NCBI RefSeq assembly: GCF_029968015.1
Contig: NZ_JASCIS010000038.1
Location: forward strand, 1 to 64,000
Reading direction: 5' to 3'
Length of the DNA stretch: 64,000 nt
Origin: Streptomyces luteolus
GTDB lineage: Bacteria; Actinomycetota; Actinomycetes; Streptomycetales; Streptomycetaceae
The notes under the pieces are model-generated. The model was not told the origin of the DNA. It did not search any database and was given only the letters and a program-made list of their open reading frames with translations. Made by a program: the position numbers and the translations under genes. How positions within the stretch are numbered: the stretch's first letter is position 1; every line of letters starts with the position of its first letter. Positions 7,675-16,595 of the stretch are shown in pieces.

Positions 7675-9129
7675 ATGTCCAAGGTCCTCACTTCCCTTCC
7701 GGCCGGCGAGCGCGTCGGCATCGCCTTCTCGGGCGGCCTCGACACGTCCGTCGCGGTCGCGTGGATGCGCGACAAGGGCGCCGTCCCGTGCACCTACACC
7801 GCCGACATCGGTCAGTACGACGAGCCCGACATCGCCTCGGTGCCCGGCCGTGCGAAGACCTACGGTGCCGAGATCGCGCGTCTGGTCGACTGCCGCGCGG
7901 CCCTCGTCGAGGAAGGTCTGGCCGCACTGACCTGCGGCGCGTTCCACATCCGGTCCGGCGGCCGCGCGTACTTCAACACCACCCCGCTCGGCCGCGCCGT
8001 CACCGGCACCCTCCTGGTCCGGGCGATGCTCGAGGACGACGTCCAGATCTGGGGCGACGGCTCGACGTACAAGGGCAACGACATCGAGCGGTTCTACCGG
8101 TACGGGCTGCTCGCCAACCCGCACCTGCGCATCTACAAGCCGTGGCTCGACTCGCACTTCGTGACGGAGCTGGGCGGCCGCAAGGAGATGTCGGAGTGGC
8201 TGGTCGCCCATGACCTGCCGTACCGCGACAGCACGGAGAAGGCGTACTCCACCGACGCCAACATCTGGGGCGCCACGCACGAGGCCAAGGTCCTGGAGCA
8301 CCTGAACACCGGCGTCGAGACCGTCGACCCGATCATGGGCGTCAAGTTCTGGGACCCGTCGGTCGAGATCGCCACCGAGGACGTGACGATCGGCTTCGAC
8401 CAGGGCCGCCCGGTGACGATCAACGGCCAGAAGTTCGAGTCCGCGGTGGCCCTGGTGATGGAGGCCAACGCGATCGGCGGCCGCCACGGCATGGGCATGT
8501 CCGACCAGATCGAGAACCGGATCATCGAGGCCAAGAGCCGCGGCATCTACGAGGCGCCGGGCATGGCCCTGCTGCACGCCGCGTACGAGCGCCTGGTCAA
8601 CGCGATCCACAACGAGGACACCCTCGCCCAGTACCACAACGAGGGCCGCCGCCTCGGCCGCCTGATGTACGAGGGCCGCTGGCTGGACCCGCAGGCGCTG
8701 ATGGTCCGTGAGTCGCTGCAGCGCTGGGTCGGCGCCGCCGTGACCGGCGAGGTCACGCTCCGCCTGCGGCGCGGCGAGGACTACTCGATCCTCGACACCA
8801 CCGGCCCGGCGTTCAGCTACCACCCGGACAAGCTCTCCATGGAGCGCACCGAGGACTCGGCGTTCGGCCCGCTCGACCGCATCGGCCAGCTGACGATGCG
8901 CAACCTCGACATCGCCGACTCCCGCGCCAAGCTGGAGCAGTACGCCGGCATCGGCCTGATCGGCACGTCCACCCCCGCGATCGGCGCGGACCAGGCCGCC
9001 GCGACGGGCCTGATCGGCACGATGCCGGAGATGCCCCAGGGCGGCGCCGAGGCGATCGCGTCCCGCGGGGAGGTCTCGGCGGAGGGCGAGGCGTTGGATC
9101 GGGCGGCGATGGAGTACGGCACGGACTGA
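7675..9129 (+). CDS. argG: argininosuccinate synthase
   Basis: A 484-residue enzyme joining citrulline and aspartate with ATP to form argininosuccinate in arginine biosynthesis. The ATP pyrophosphatase P-loop SGGLDTS is at residues 19-25, and the rest matches the long (~480-residue) class of ArgG, including YKGNDIERFYRYGLL and GMGMSDQIENRIIEAKSRGIYEAPG. The start giving MSKVLTSLPAGERVG is the usual one for Streptomyces; an in-frame ATG five codons upstream lies in the ARG box. No ribosome site is visible, so a very short leader or leaderless mRNA is possible. The gene stands apart from other arg genes. Confidence 0.97.
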   Translation: MSKVLTSLPAGERVGIAFSGGLDTSVAVAWMRDKGAVPCTYTADIGQYDEPDIASVPGRAKTYGAEIARLVDCRAALVEEGLAALTCGAFHIRSGGRAYFNTTPLGRAVTGTLLVRAMLEDDVQIWGDGSTYKGNDIERFYRYGLLANPHLRIYKPWLDSHFVTELGGRKEMSEWLVAHDLPYRDSTEKAYSTDANIWGATHEAKVLEHLNTGVETVDPIMGVKFWDPSVEIATEDVTIGFDQGRPVTINGQKFESAVALVMEANAIGGRHGMGMSDQIENRIIEAKSRGIYEAPGMALLHAAYERLVNAIHNEDTLAQYHNEGRRLGRLMYEGRWLDPQALMVRESLQRWVGAAVTGEVTLRLRRGEDYSILDTTGPAFSYHPDKLSMERTEDSAFGPLDRIGQLTMRNLDIADSRAKLEQYAGIGLIGTSTPAIGADQAAATGLIGTMPEMPQGGAEAIASRGEVSAEGEALDRAAMEYGTD

Positions 9130-9198
9130 TCCCACGTGCGACCGTTGGGCGGCTCATCGCCGTAGCGACCACTCTCCATCGCCGGCTGCGGGCCGCAT

Positions 9199-9260
9199 GT
9201 GGTTGCTCGCGCAGTTCCCCGCGCCCCTGGAGTGTGCACTTCGTGCAACACTCCAGGGGC
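9199..9260 (+). terminator. argG terminator containing the dispersed 31-nt repeat
   Basis: The first 31 nt are identical to the arm at 4215-4245. The last part of it forms a hairpin of 13-bp arms (GCCCCTGGAGTGT and its complement, 9223-9260) with a nested GCAC/GTGC stem. It lies 70 nt after argG and just before the DeoR gene. Confidence 0.75.
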
Positions 9261-9282
9261 GTCCCGCGAAAGGAGACTCCCC

Positions 9283-10089
9283 GTGCCCAGGCCGTCCCAG
9301 GCCGCCGTCGAGCAGCGTCGGCAGGAGGTTCTGCGGTACGTCGCCGAGCACGGGGAGACGCGGATCGATGTGCTCGCCGAGCGGTTCGGCGTGAGCCTCA
9401 TGACGATGCACCGGGACTTGGACGACCTGGCCGGACGGCATCTGCTGCGGAAGGCGCGGGGGCGGGCCGTCGCGTTTCCGGCGCTCACCATGGAGACGGC
9501 GACGCGGTTCCGGGAGGGCGCCAACGTCGAGGTGAAAGCGGCGCTGTGCCGGGCCGTGGCCGGGCGGATCACCGCGGGTTCCACGTTGCTGATGGACGAC
9601 TCGTCCACGCTGTTCCCGCTCGCGGAGCTGCTGCGCGGCGGCGGCATAGACGGGTTGACCGTCGTCACCAACTCGGTCGGGATCGCCCAACGCCTGGGCG
9701 CCGCGAGGGGGTTGGACGTCACCCTGCTCGGCGGCCGGTTCCACGGCGAGTTCGACTCGTGCACCGGTCCCGACGTGCTCCGCGCCCTGGGCCGGATCCA
9801 CGCCGACCTGGCGCTGATGTCGGCGACGGCCGTGCTCGACGGGCGGCTCTTCCACCCCTTGCAGGAGTACGCCGCGGTCAAGGAGGCCATGCTCGACTCC
9901 GCCGGCCGGGCCGTGCTCCTCGCCGACCACTCCAAGTTCGGCAAGACCGCCACGTACGCGTACGGCACCGCCGCCCGCTACGAGGAAGTCGTCACCGACA
10001 CCGGGACCCCGGGCGCGGAGGCCGACGCGATCCGCGCGCTCGGGGTCACCGTCACCCAGGTCACTTCTGGGGAAGCACCACGCTCTTGA
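9283..10089 (+). CDS. DeoR/GlpR family transcriptional regulator
   Basis: A 268-residue regulator with an N-terminal DeoR helix-turn-helix (RRQEVLRYVAEHGETRIDVLAERFGVSLMTMHRDLDDL) and a DeoR C-terminal sugar-phosphate-sensing domain (TLLMDDSSTLFPLAELL, TVVTNSVGIAQRL, LLADHSKFGKTA). Such proteins repress sugar or polyol catabolic genes and are released by a phosphorylated sugar. The GTG start has AAAGGAG upstream; further-upstream starts fall in the repeat hairpin. It converges with the zinc dehydrogenase of the polyol operon and the two coding regions overlap by 29 nt at their 3' ends. It is the natural candidate regulator of that operon. Confidence 0.9.
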   Translation: MPRPSQAAVEQRRQEVLRYVAEHGETRIDVLAERFGVSLMTMHRDLDDLAGRHLLRKARGRAVAFPALTMETATRFREGANVEVKAALCRAVAGRITAGSTLLMDDSSTLFPLAELLRGGGIDGLTVVTNSVGIAQRLGAARGLDVTLLGGRFHGEFDSCTGPDVLRALGRIHADLALMSATAVLDGRLFHPLQEYAAVKEAMLDSAGRAVLLADHSKFGKTATYAYGTAARYEEVVTDTGTPGAEADAIRALGVTVTQVTSGEAPRS

Positions 10090-11095
10090 TCGCCGTGGGG
10101 TCCTCCGCGCCCACGGTGAGCGCCCGTTCCGTCTCCGCGAGGCCGAAGCGGTGGGTGACCAGCGGGTCGAGGGCGACCCGCCCCGAGGCGGCGAGGGCGA
10201 TGGCGGTGGGCCAGGTGTTGGCGTACCGGAAGGTGCCCGTCACCTCCAGCTCGTAGTTCTGCACCTTCGCGAGCGGCAGCGGCACTTCGTCGCCGCCCAT
10301 GCCGATCAGCACGGCCCGGCCCGCCCGCGCCATCGCGCGGACCGCGTCCCCGATGACCGCGGGCACCCCGCTGCATTCGAGCAGGACGTCCGGGTCGTAC
10401 GAGAGACCGGCGAGCGGCGTGCTCGACACGTCCACCGCCGTGGCGCCCAACTCCCGTGCCAGCGCGAGGCGTTGGGGCACGATGTCGGTGATCACCACCT
10501 CGCTCGCACCGAAGGCCAGAGCGGTCTGCGCGGCGACGAGCCCGATCGGTCCCGCCCCGGTGACCAGGACCCGGTCCCCGGGCGCGACCCGCGCCTTGCG
10601 GCAGGACCACACGCCGACCGAGAGCGGTTCGAGGAGCGCGGCGGCCTCGTCGCCGAGCGTGTCGGGAACGGGGTGGGCGAACTCCTCGTGCACCGCGGCG
10701 TATTCGCAGAAGACACCGTCGACGGGCGGGGTCGCGTAGAACACCATCCGCGGGCAGAGGTTGTAGCGGCCGAGGCGGCACTCCGTACACGTGCCGCACG
10801 GCGTGCCCGGTTCGACGGAGACGCGCCCGCCGACCTCGTGGCGGGTGGTGCCGGGGCCGAGGGCGACGACCGTGCCGGACGGCTCGTGGCCGAGGACCAT
10901 CGGGGCGTCGACGACGAAGTCACCGATGCGGCCGTGCCGGTAGTAGTGGACGTCGGAGCCGCAGGTGCCGACCGCGTCGACACGTACGAGGACCTGGCGC
11001 GGGCCGGGGGCCGGGACCGGGCGTTCCTCGACGACGAGCCGCTCGGGGCCGTGCAGCACGGCGGCGCGCATGGTGGTGGGCAGGTGGGGTGGCAT
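10061..11095 (-). CDS. zinc-dependent polyol (sorbitol/xylitol-type) dehydrogenase
   Basis: A 344-residue medium-chain dehydrogenase/reductase expected to oxidise a sugar alcohol to the ketose with NAD. Catalytic zinc ligands: C in GTCGSDVHYY (about residue 40) and GHE in VLGHEPSG. The structural-zinc loop is CGTCTECRLGRYNLC, with four Cys. The nucleotide-binding motif is VTGAGPIGLVAAQ. HYYRHGRIGDF is typical of sorbitol/xylitol dehydrogenases. ATG preceded by GAAAGG. It is the third gene of the operon, 12 nt after the MFS gene. Confidence 0.88.
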   Translation of the reverse strand: MPPHLPTTMRAAVLHGPERLVVEERPVPAPGPRQVLVRVDAVGTCGSDVHYYRHGRIGDFVVDAPMVLGHEPSGTVVALGPGTTRHEVGGRVSVEPGTPCGTCTECRLGRYNLCPRMVFYATPPVDGVFCEYAAVHEEFAHPVPDTLGDEAAALLEPLSVGVWSCRKARVAPGDRVLVTGAGPIGLVAAQTALAFGASEVVITDIVPQRLALARELGATAVDVSSTPLAGLSYDPDVLLECSGVPAVIGDAVRAMARAGRAVLIGMGGDEVPLPLAKVQNYELEVTGTFRYANTWPTAIALAASGRVALDPLVTHRFGLAETERALTVGAEDPTAIKSVVLPQK

Positions 11096-11107
11096 GGGGG
11101 CCTTTCG

Positions 11108-12457
11108 TCAGGCGGCCGGGACGGGCGGGGCGGGCGGGGCGGGCGGGGCGGGCGGGTGTCGCTCGTCGTGACGGCCGGCCGGAACCGCGTCCTCGTCCGG
11201 CATCCCGTCCCCCGGCGACTTCACGTACAGGCAGAGCGCGGCGTTGACGAGCAGCAGGCCCGCGTAGATCCACATCAGGCCCTGGAAGCCCCAAGCGCTG
11301 TACGAGAGCGTGCCGATGAGGGGTCCGGCTGCGACGCTCAGGCCGGCGCCGAGGGTGTAGACGCCCATGACCTGGCCTCGGCGTTCCGGTGCCTGGGCGA
11401 CCATCATCGCGGGCAGCGGTACGTATCCGGCGAGGCCCGCTCCGTAGACCGCGACCGCGATCGCCGCGACGAGGAAGTTGTAGCCGGCGGCCGCGGGCAG
11501 GTAGTAGCAGGCCAGGCAGCCGACGGCGCCGAGGACGCCGCCGAACAGGGCGCAGGTCTTGCGGCCGCTCCAGTTGTCGCCGAGGACGCCGAAGACGAGG
11601 AGGGCGCCGAGGTTGGTAACCATCATGATGACGAGCAGGCTGTTCCACTGGCCGTCGCTGAAGCCGAGGTCCCGGACGAAGAACGGCATGAAGACCCACA
11701 TGCCGAACGACGGCGTCGTGTTGATGAGCCGGATGATCAGGCTGACGCCGAGCTTGGGCTTCTCGAAGAGGATCCGGAACGTGCCCGCCAGCTCGGCGCG
11801 CGAGTCCCGGCCGGGTGCGAGGCCCGTGAAGCCGGTGCGTTCCCGCAGCAGGACGAGGACGATGACCGTGCCGATCGCGATCACCGCGAGGGAGACCCAC
11901 AGCGTGGCGTAGAAGCCGACGAGGGGCATGGCGGCGGCGAAGAGGAACGAGCCGATGATGGGGTAGCCGGAGCTGTAGAAGAACCAGAACCAGCCGACTG
12001 CCTTGCTCTGGTGGTCCTTCGGCGCCACGGCCATGATCCAGGAGAGGAATCCGTACGCGAACATCGGATAGCCGAAGCCCCGGATTCCGTACGTGACCAT
12101 CACGAGCGGGTAGCTCTCGGCGGGGATCGCCACCGTGAGCATCAGGACGTGGAACGCGATCCAGACGCCGGCGCCGACGGCCATGACGCGCCGCGGCCCC
12201 CAGCGGTCGGAGAGCAGGCCCGCGCCCAGGAACGAGGCGATCGCGGCGGTGACGCCGTAGACGGTGATGATCGCGCCCGCGCCGGTCTCGGAGAAGCCGA
12301 GGTCGCTGCCGAAGTACTTGGAGAGGTAGCTGGTCTCGACGCCGTCGCCGATCATGAAGAAGAGCAGGCCGACATAGCCCCAGATCAGCGGCTTGGGGAT
12401 GCCGATCCGGTCGAGCGGATGGCGGCGTTTCGCGGTAGTGGCGGCGGGTGTGCTCAT
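11108..12457 (-). CDS. MFS transporter, polyol permease type
   Basis: A 449-residue, 12-helix major facilitator of the polyol permease (ribitol/arabitol, RbtT/DalT/CsbX-like) subgroup, judged from the N-terminus (PLDRIGIPKPLIWGYVGLLFFMIGDGVETSYLSKYF), LLSDRWGPRRVM between helices 2 and 3, and GVLGDNWSGRK between 8 and 9. Expected to import a sugar alcohol by proton symport across the plasma membrane. Its ATG overlaps the stop of the upstream dehydrogenase by 4 nt (ATGA), showing translational coupling. The C-terminal cytoplasmic tail is a Pro-Ala repeat encoded by the 9-bp repeat described next. Confidence 0.87.
   Translation of the reverse strand: MSTPAATTAKRRHPLDRIGIPKPLIWGYVGLLFFMIGDGVETSYLSKYFGSDLGFSETGAGAIITVYGVTAAIASFLGAGLLSDRWGPRRVMAVGAGVWIAFHVLMLTVAIPAESYPLVMVTYGIRGFGYPMFAYGFLSWIMAVAPKDHQSKAVGWFWFFYSSGYPIIGSFLFAAAMPLVGFYATLWVSLAVIAIGTVIVLVLLRERTGFTGLAPGRDSRAELAGTFRILFEKPKLGVSLIIRLINTTPSFGMWVFMPFFVRDLGFSDGQWNSLLVIMMVTNLGALLVFGVLGDNWSGRKTCALFGGVLGAVGCLACYYLPAAAGYNFLVAAIAVAVYGAGLAGYVPLPAMMVAQAPERRGQVMGVYTLGAGLSVAAGPLIGTLSYSAWGFQGLMWIYAGLLLVNAALCLYVKSPGDGMPDEDAVPAGRHDERHPPAPPAPPAPPVPAA
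11117..11157. repeat. 9-bp tandem repeat in the permease 3' end
   Basis: CGGGGCGGG is repeated about 4.5 times and encodes the PAPPAPPAPP tail of the MFS protein. The G-run spacing (four G-tracts and more) fits a potential G-quadruplex on the + strand. Copy number is likely to vary between strains. Confidence 0.8.
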
Positions 12458-13461
12458 GCCGGGACCGTCCCGTGGGGCGCGATGTGGACCTTGCGGCCGG
12501 TGCCCGCCCGGAACGTGTCGAGGGCGGTGTCGAAGGCGTCGAGCCCGATGACGTCGCTGACCAGCGGGTCGAGGTCGAGCCCGGCGGCGAGCAGGTCGAT
12601 GGCGGGCTGAAAGCTGTGGTGCACGGCCATCGAGCCGATGATGTCGATCTCGCTGTGGTAGACGGCGTACGGGGAGAACGCGGCCCTGTGCGCCGGGTCG
12701 CTGACGCCGAACTGCAGGAACGTGCCGCCCCTGCGGACCCGGCCGAGGCCGTCCTCGATGGCGGGGATGGCGCCGGTGGCGTCGATGACGACCTCGAAGC
12801 CGTGCGGGCGGTCGAACGCGTGGGCGTCGACGGCCACTTGGTCCGCGCCGAAGGACTTGGCGAAGTCAAGCCGGTCCTGGTTGAGGTCGACCATCGAGAC
12901 GGAGGCGGCGCCCGCGCCCCGTACGACGGCGGCCATCATCAGGCCCATGGTGCCCGCGCCGTAGATCAGATGGTGCTCGCCGGGCCGGCGCGGCAGCCGG
13001 TTCAGTCCGTGCACCGCGCAGGACAGCGGCTCCACGAGACCGGCGGCCGCGTCGGACAGCCCCTCGGGCAGTGCGTAGGCGCAGCGGGCCGGTACGGCGA
13101 CGTACTCGGCGAAGCCTCCGGCGCGGGTGACGCCGACCGCGCGGTAGTCCTCGCAGAGGTTGCCGCGGCCGATCCGGCAGTAGTGGCACGCCCCGCACGG
13201 GATGTTGGGGTCGACGGCCACGCGGGTGCCGACCTTCGGTCCGGTGACGCCGGGGCCGAGGGCGACGACGCGTCCGGCCGCCTCGTGCCCGGGCACCAAC
13301 GGGTAGGTGGCGGACGGGAGTTCACCGTCGAGGATGTGCATGTCCGTCCCGCACAGACCGCACGACGTCACTTCGACGACCACCTCGCCGGGCCCCGGTG
13401 TGGGGTCGGGCTGCTCGGTCACCGCGACCTGCCCGGGACCACTGACCAGAACTGCACGCAT
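12454..13461 (-). CDS. zinc-dependent alcohol/polyol dehydrogenase
   Basis: A 335-residue medium-chain dehydrogenase related to threonine/sorbitol dehydrogenases. Catalytic zinc ligands in CGLCGTDMHILDG and PGHEAAG; structural zinc loop CGACHYCRIGRGNLC; Rossmann motif IYGAGTMGLMMAA. The ATG has AGGAG upstream, and ATG-proximal sequence MRAVLVSGPGQ is typical. It is the promoter-proximal gene of the three-gene polyol operon (dehydrogenase, permease, dehydrogenase). Two dehydrogenases with one permease suggest oxidation of two polyols or two steps; the actual substrate is not readable from sequence. Confidence 0.87.
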   Translation of the reverse strand: MRAVLVSGPGQVAVTEQPDPTPGPGEVVVEVTSCGLCGTDMHILDGELPSATYPLVPGHEAAGRVVALGPGVTGPKVGTRVAVDPNIPCGACHYCRIGRGNLCEDYRAVGVTRAGGFAEYVAVPARCAYALPEGLSDAAAGLVEPLSCAVHGLNRLPRRPGEHHLIYGAGTMGLMMAAVVRGAGAASVSMVDLNQDRLDFAKSFGADQVAVDAHAFDRPHGFEVVIDATGAIPAIEDGLGRVRRGGTFLQFGVSDPAHRAAFSPYAVYHSEIDIIGSMAVHHSFQPAIDLLAAGLDLDPLVSDVIGLDAFDTALDTFRAGTGRKVHIAPHGTVPA

Positions 13462-13483
13462 CGGCTCGCTCCTGAACTCCGCC

Positions 13484-13550
13484 ATTGATTGCCGGGACTG
13501 TAACCACGGCGTGAACGTTAAATCAATCGTTGAGATCACAGAAAGTGTGA
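13484..13550 (-). promoter_or_regulatory. promoter/operator region of the polyol operon
   Basis: AT-richer spacer upstream of the first dehydrogenase. TCACAGAAAGTGTGA (13536-13550) is an inverted repeat with 5-bp arms, and ATTGATT (13484-13490) pairs with AATCAAT (13521-13527). These are candidate binding sites for the convergent DeoR protein or a global regulator; which one is not determined. Confidence 0.45.
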
Positions 13551-13711
13551 GATATTTTGCCCGCATGGACAGCCAAACGGGCATGCGAGGCGAGCAGGGC
13601 GTGGCCGCAGGCGGGTGTACTCGCCGCATCCGACCGTTTCGGGCAACAGGACCGGGGGGAACACGGGCAGCTCGCCCCCCCGTCGCAGCCCTCCACCGCG
13701 CCCGGGCGTCG

Positions 13712-16498
13712 TCAGAGCTCGTCGTCCGCCCACTGGTCGAGCAGGTCGTCCGCGGACGCCTCCGGTTCGGCGGTCGGCTCGTGCAGGGACTGCTCGGCCC
13801 AGATGACCTTGCCGCGCGCGGTGTAGCGCGTACCCCAGCGGGTGCCGCACTGGGCCACCAGGAACAGGCCGCGTCCGCCCTCGTCGGTGGTGGCCGCGCG
13901 GCGCAGGTGGGGGGCGGTGCTGCTGGCGTCCGCGACCTCGCAGACCAGGGTGCTGGTGTCGTGCAGGAGGCGCAGCCGGATGGGCGGGATGCCGTAGCGG
14001 ATGGCGTTGGTGACGAGTTCGCTGGCGATCAGCTCCGTGGTGAACACGCTCTCCGGGAAGCCCCAGACCTCCAGGCGCCGGGTGACGTCGGCGCGGACAC
14101 GGGGCACGGCGGCGGGGTCGTCCGGCACGTCCCAGAGCGCCACCTGATCGGGGTCGAGCAGGTGGGTACGGGCCACGAGGAGCGCGATGTCGTCCAGGGG
14201 CGTCTCGGGCCGCAGCGCGTCCACGACTTGCGCGCAGGTGGTCTCCGGGTCGCTGCCGGGGTGGGCGGCGAGGGTGTCGCGCAGCAGGGCGAGTCCGGTG
14301 TCGATGTCGCGGTCCCGGCGCTCGACAAGGCCGTCCGTGAAGAGGACGAGGCGGGACCCGGCGGCCGGGTACAGGGTCGCGGTCTCGATGGGCAGGCCCG
14401 CGCCGAGCCCGAGGGGCGGCGACACGGGTACGTCGGGGAAGGTGACGGAGCCGTCGGGGTGGACGAGCGCCGGGCCGAGGTGTCCGGCGCGGGCGACGGT
14501 GCACACACCGGCGGCCGGGTCGTAGATCGCGTACAGGCAGGTGGCGCCGGTGACGTCCGGGGCGTCGGAGTCGGTGGCCTCCTCCGCGTCGAGCGTGGCC
14601 ACCAACTCGTCCAGGTGGGCGAGGAGTTCGTCGGGCGGCAGGTCGAGCGCGGAGAAGTTGTGCACGGCGGTACGGAGTCGGCCCATGGTGGCGGCGGCGT
14701 GCAGTCCGTGGCCGACGACGTCTCCGACGACGAGGGCGACGCGCGCGCCGGGCAGCGGGATCACGTCGAACCAGTCACCGCCGACGCCGCCCTGCGCGGG
14801 CAGATAGCGGTGGGCCACGTCGAGGGCGGACTGCTGGGGCAGAGCGCGGGGCAGGAGGCTGCGCTGCAGGGTGACGGCGAGGGTGTGCTCGCGGGTGTAG
14901 CGGCGGGCGTTGTCGATGGCGACGGCCGCGCGGGCCGCCAACTCCTCGGCGAAGGAGGGGTCGTCCTCGTCGAACGGCGGGGACGCGCCCTTGCGCCAGA
15001 AGGTGGCCGTGCCGAGGGTTCTGCCCCGGGCGGTCAGCGGCGCGGCGATCAGCGAGTGGAAGCCGTGCTCCAGGATCCGCCGGGCGCGGTCCGGGTCCCC
15101 CGCGCGCCAGGCCCGGTCGGTGCCGAGATCCGGTTCGAGTACGGCGTGCCCGCGCAGGATCCCGGCGGCGGCGGGTGCGGTGGGCGTGAAGCGGATCAGC
15201 TCGCCCACCGGGTAGAGGGGGTGGTCGCCCTCCAGGCCGACGATGGCGGTGCGGCGCATCTCCGTCGTCGGACCGTCTCCCTCCTCGCCGCGCAGGACGG
15301 GGTCGAGCAGCTCCACGGTGACGACGTCGGCGAACCGGGGCACGGCCACCTCGGCCACCTCCTCGGCGGTCCGGACGACGTCGAGGGTGGTGCCGACGCG
15401 TACGCCCGCGTCGTACAGGAGTTGCAGCCGCTCGCGGGCGATCTCGGCGCGGCCGGTGAGGGCCTGCAGTTCGGTGGTGTCGCGGAGGGTGGCGACGCAT
15501 CCGGCGGTCCCGGTGGAGGTACTGCCGGCGTGGTCGACGGGGCGGACGTTGACGGCGAGCAGCCGGTCGCCCGCCAGGTGCACCTCGTCGGTGGCGCGGC
15601 GTCCGGCGGCGAGGAGTCCGGCGATGCCGGGGGCCAAACCGAGGTCGGCGACCGTATGGCGTTCGGCGTCCTCGGGCAGGTCGAGGAGGCGCCGGGCCTC
15701 GTCGTTGGCGAGGAGGAGGCGTCCGTCGCCGCCGACGATGAGGACGCCTTCGCGGACGGAGTGCAGCACCGCGTCGTGGTGTTCGTACATCCGCGTGATC
15801 TCTGTCGGGCCGAGGCCGCGGGTCTGGTGGCGCAGGCGGCCGCTCACCAGGGCGGCGCCCGCGGCGGCCAGGGCGAGGGCGCCCGCGCCGGCCGTGAAGA
15901 GGACGGGGAGCTGGCGGGCGACGGCCTCGTTGACGTTCTGGACGGTGATCTCGGGGAACACGATGCCGGCGACCGAGCCGTCAAGACGGAAGACCGGGAC
16001 GGCCGCGTACACGGAGACGCCGATCGGGCCGTCGTAGATCTCGGTGAAGGCCTCACCGCGCGCCGCCGCCCTGTAGGGGCCGACCACATGCCGGCCGATC
16101 AGCTCCGGATTGCGGTGGGTGACGCGGATGCCTTCGGGCGTCGAGACGACGATGTTGTCGACGCCGGACCGCCTGCGGGCCTCTTCGGCGCGGGGCTGGA
16201 GCACGGCGGTCGGGTCGGGGCCGTCGAGGGCCTCGGCCGTGCCCGGCGCGTTCGCGAACGCCTCGGCGGTGCTGAGCACCTGGTCGCGGGCGGCCTCGGT
16301 GGCCTGGTGCCGGGCCTGCAGGACCAGCGCGGTGACCGTCGCGGCGACGAGCAGCACGACGACGGCCAGTTGGAGCAGGAACACCTGCCCGGCGACGCTT
16401 CGCGGGCTGAACAGCGACCGCAGCCGCTGGCCCGGTGAACGGCGCGGCAGGTCCCACCCCGCTGTGGACCGGGTCGGAGAACGCCGCGAATCTCTCAT
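13712..16498 (-). CDS. sensor/SpoIIE-type protein phosphatase with anti-sigma kinase domain
   Basis: A 928-residue multidomain membrane signalling protein. Order: cytoplasmic basic N-terminus; transmembrane helix about residues 35-60; extracytoplasmic Cache-like sensor (SGVDNIVVSTPEGIRVTHRNPELIGRH); second transmembrane helix near 210-230; PAS domain (VREGVLIVGGDGRLLLANDEARRLL); GAF domain; SpoIIE/PP2C phosphatase with metal-binding GGDWFDVIPLPG, VVGDVVGHG and TPLDDIALLV; C-terminal histidine-kinase-like ATPase (SELVTNAIRYG, GGRGLFLV) of the RsbW type. This layout both dephosphorylates anti-anti-sigma factors and binds or phosphorylates them, controlling SigB-like sigma factors in Streptomyces. 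No partner genes are adjacent. Confidence 0.92.
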   Translation of the reverse strand: MRDSRRSPTRSTAGWDLPRRSPGQRLRSLFSPRSVAGQVFLLQLAVVVLLVAATVTALVLQARHQATEAARDQVLSTAEAFANAPGTAEALDGPDPTAVLQPRAEEARRRSGVDNIVVSTPEGIRVTHRNPELIGRHVVGPYRAAARGEAFTEIYDGPIGVSVYAAVPVFRLDGSVAGIVFPEITVQNVNEAVARQLPVLFTAGAGALALAAAGAALVSGRLRHQTRGLGPTEITRMYEHHDAVLHSVREGVLIVGGDGRLLLANDEARRLLDLPEDAERHTVADLGLAPGIAGLLAAGRRATDEVHLAGDRLLAVNVRPVDHAGSTSTGTAGCVATLRDTTELQALTGRAEIARERLQLLYDAGVRVGTTLDVVRTAEEVAEVAVPRFADVVTVELLDPVLRGEEGDGPTTEMRRTAIVGLEGDHPLYPVGELIRFTPTAPAAAGILRGHAVLEPDLGTDRAWRAGDPDRARRILEHGFHSLIAAPLTARGRTLGTATFWRKGASPPFDEDDPSFAEELAARAAVAIDNARRYTREHTLAVTLQRSLLPRALPQQSALDVAHRYLPAQGGVGGDWFDVIPLPGARVALVVGDVVGHGLHAAATMGRLRTAVHNFSALDLPPDELLAHLDELVATLDAEEATDSDAPDVTGATCLYAIYDPAAGVCTVARAGHLGPALVHPDGSVTFPDVPVSPPLGLGAGLPIETATLYPAAGSRLVLFTDGLVERRDRDIDTGLALLRDTLAAHPGSDPETTCAQVVDALRPETPLDDIALLVARTHLLDPDQVALWDVPDDPAAVPRVRADVTRRLEVWGFPESVFTTELIASELVTNAIRYGIPPIRLRLLHDTSTLVCEVADASSTAPHLRRAATTDEGGRGLFLVAQCGTRWGTRYTARGKVIWAEQSLHEPTAEPEASADDLLDQWADDEL

Positions 16499-16595
16499 TA
16501 CGGCGATTTTCCCACCGGGGGGTCGCGGCGGGCCATCCTCGTGCGGCGGACAGCCCTTCTGCGGCGAACAGCGCGGTGCGCGGCCGCCGCCCCCC

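Noticed and set aside
13307..16438. 1043-codon rightward open frame opposite the SpoIIE phosphatase
   Set aside because: Same reason: no motifs, compositionally a shadow of the real 928-residue protein on the other strand.
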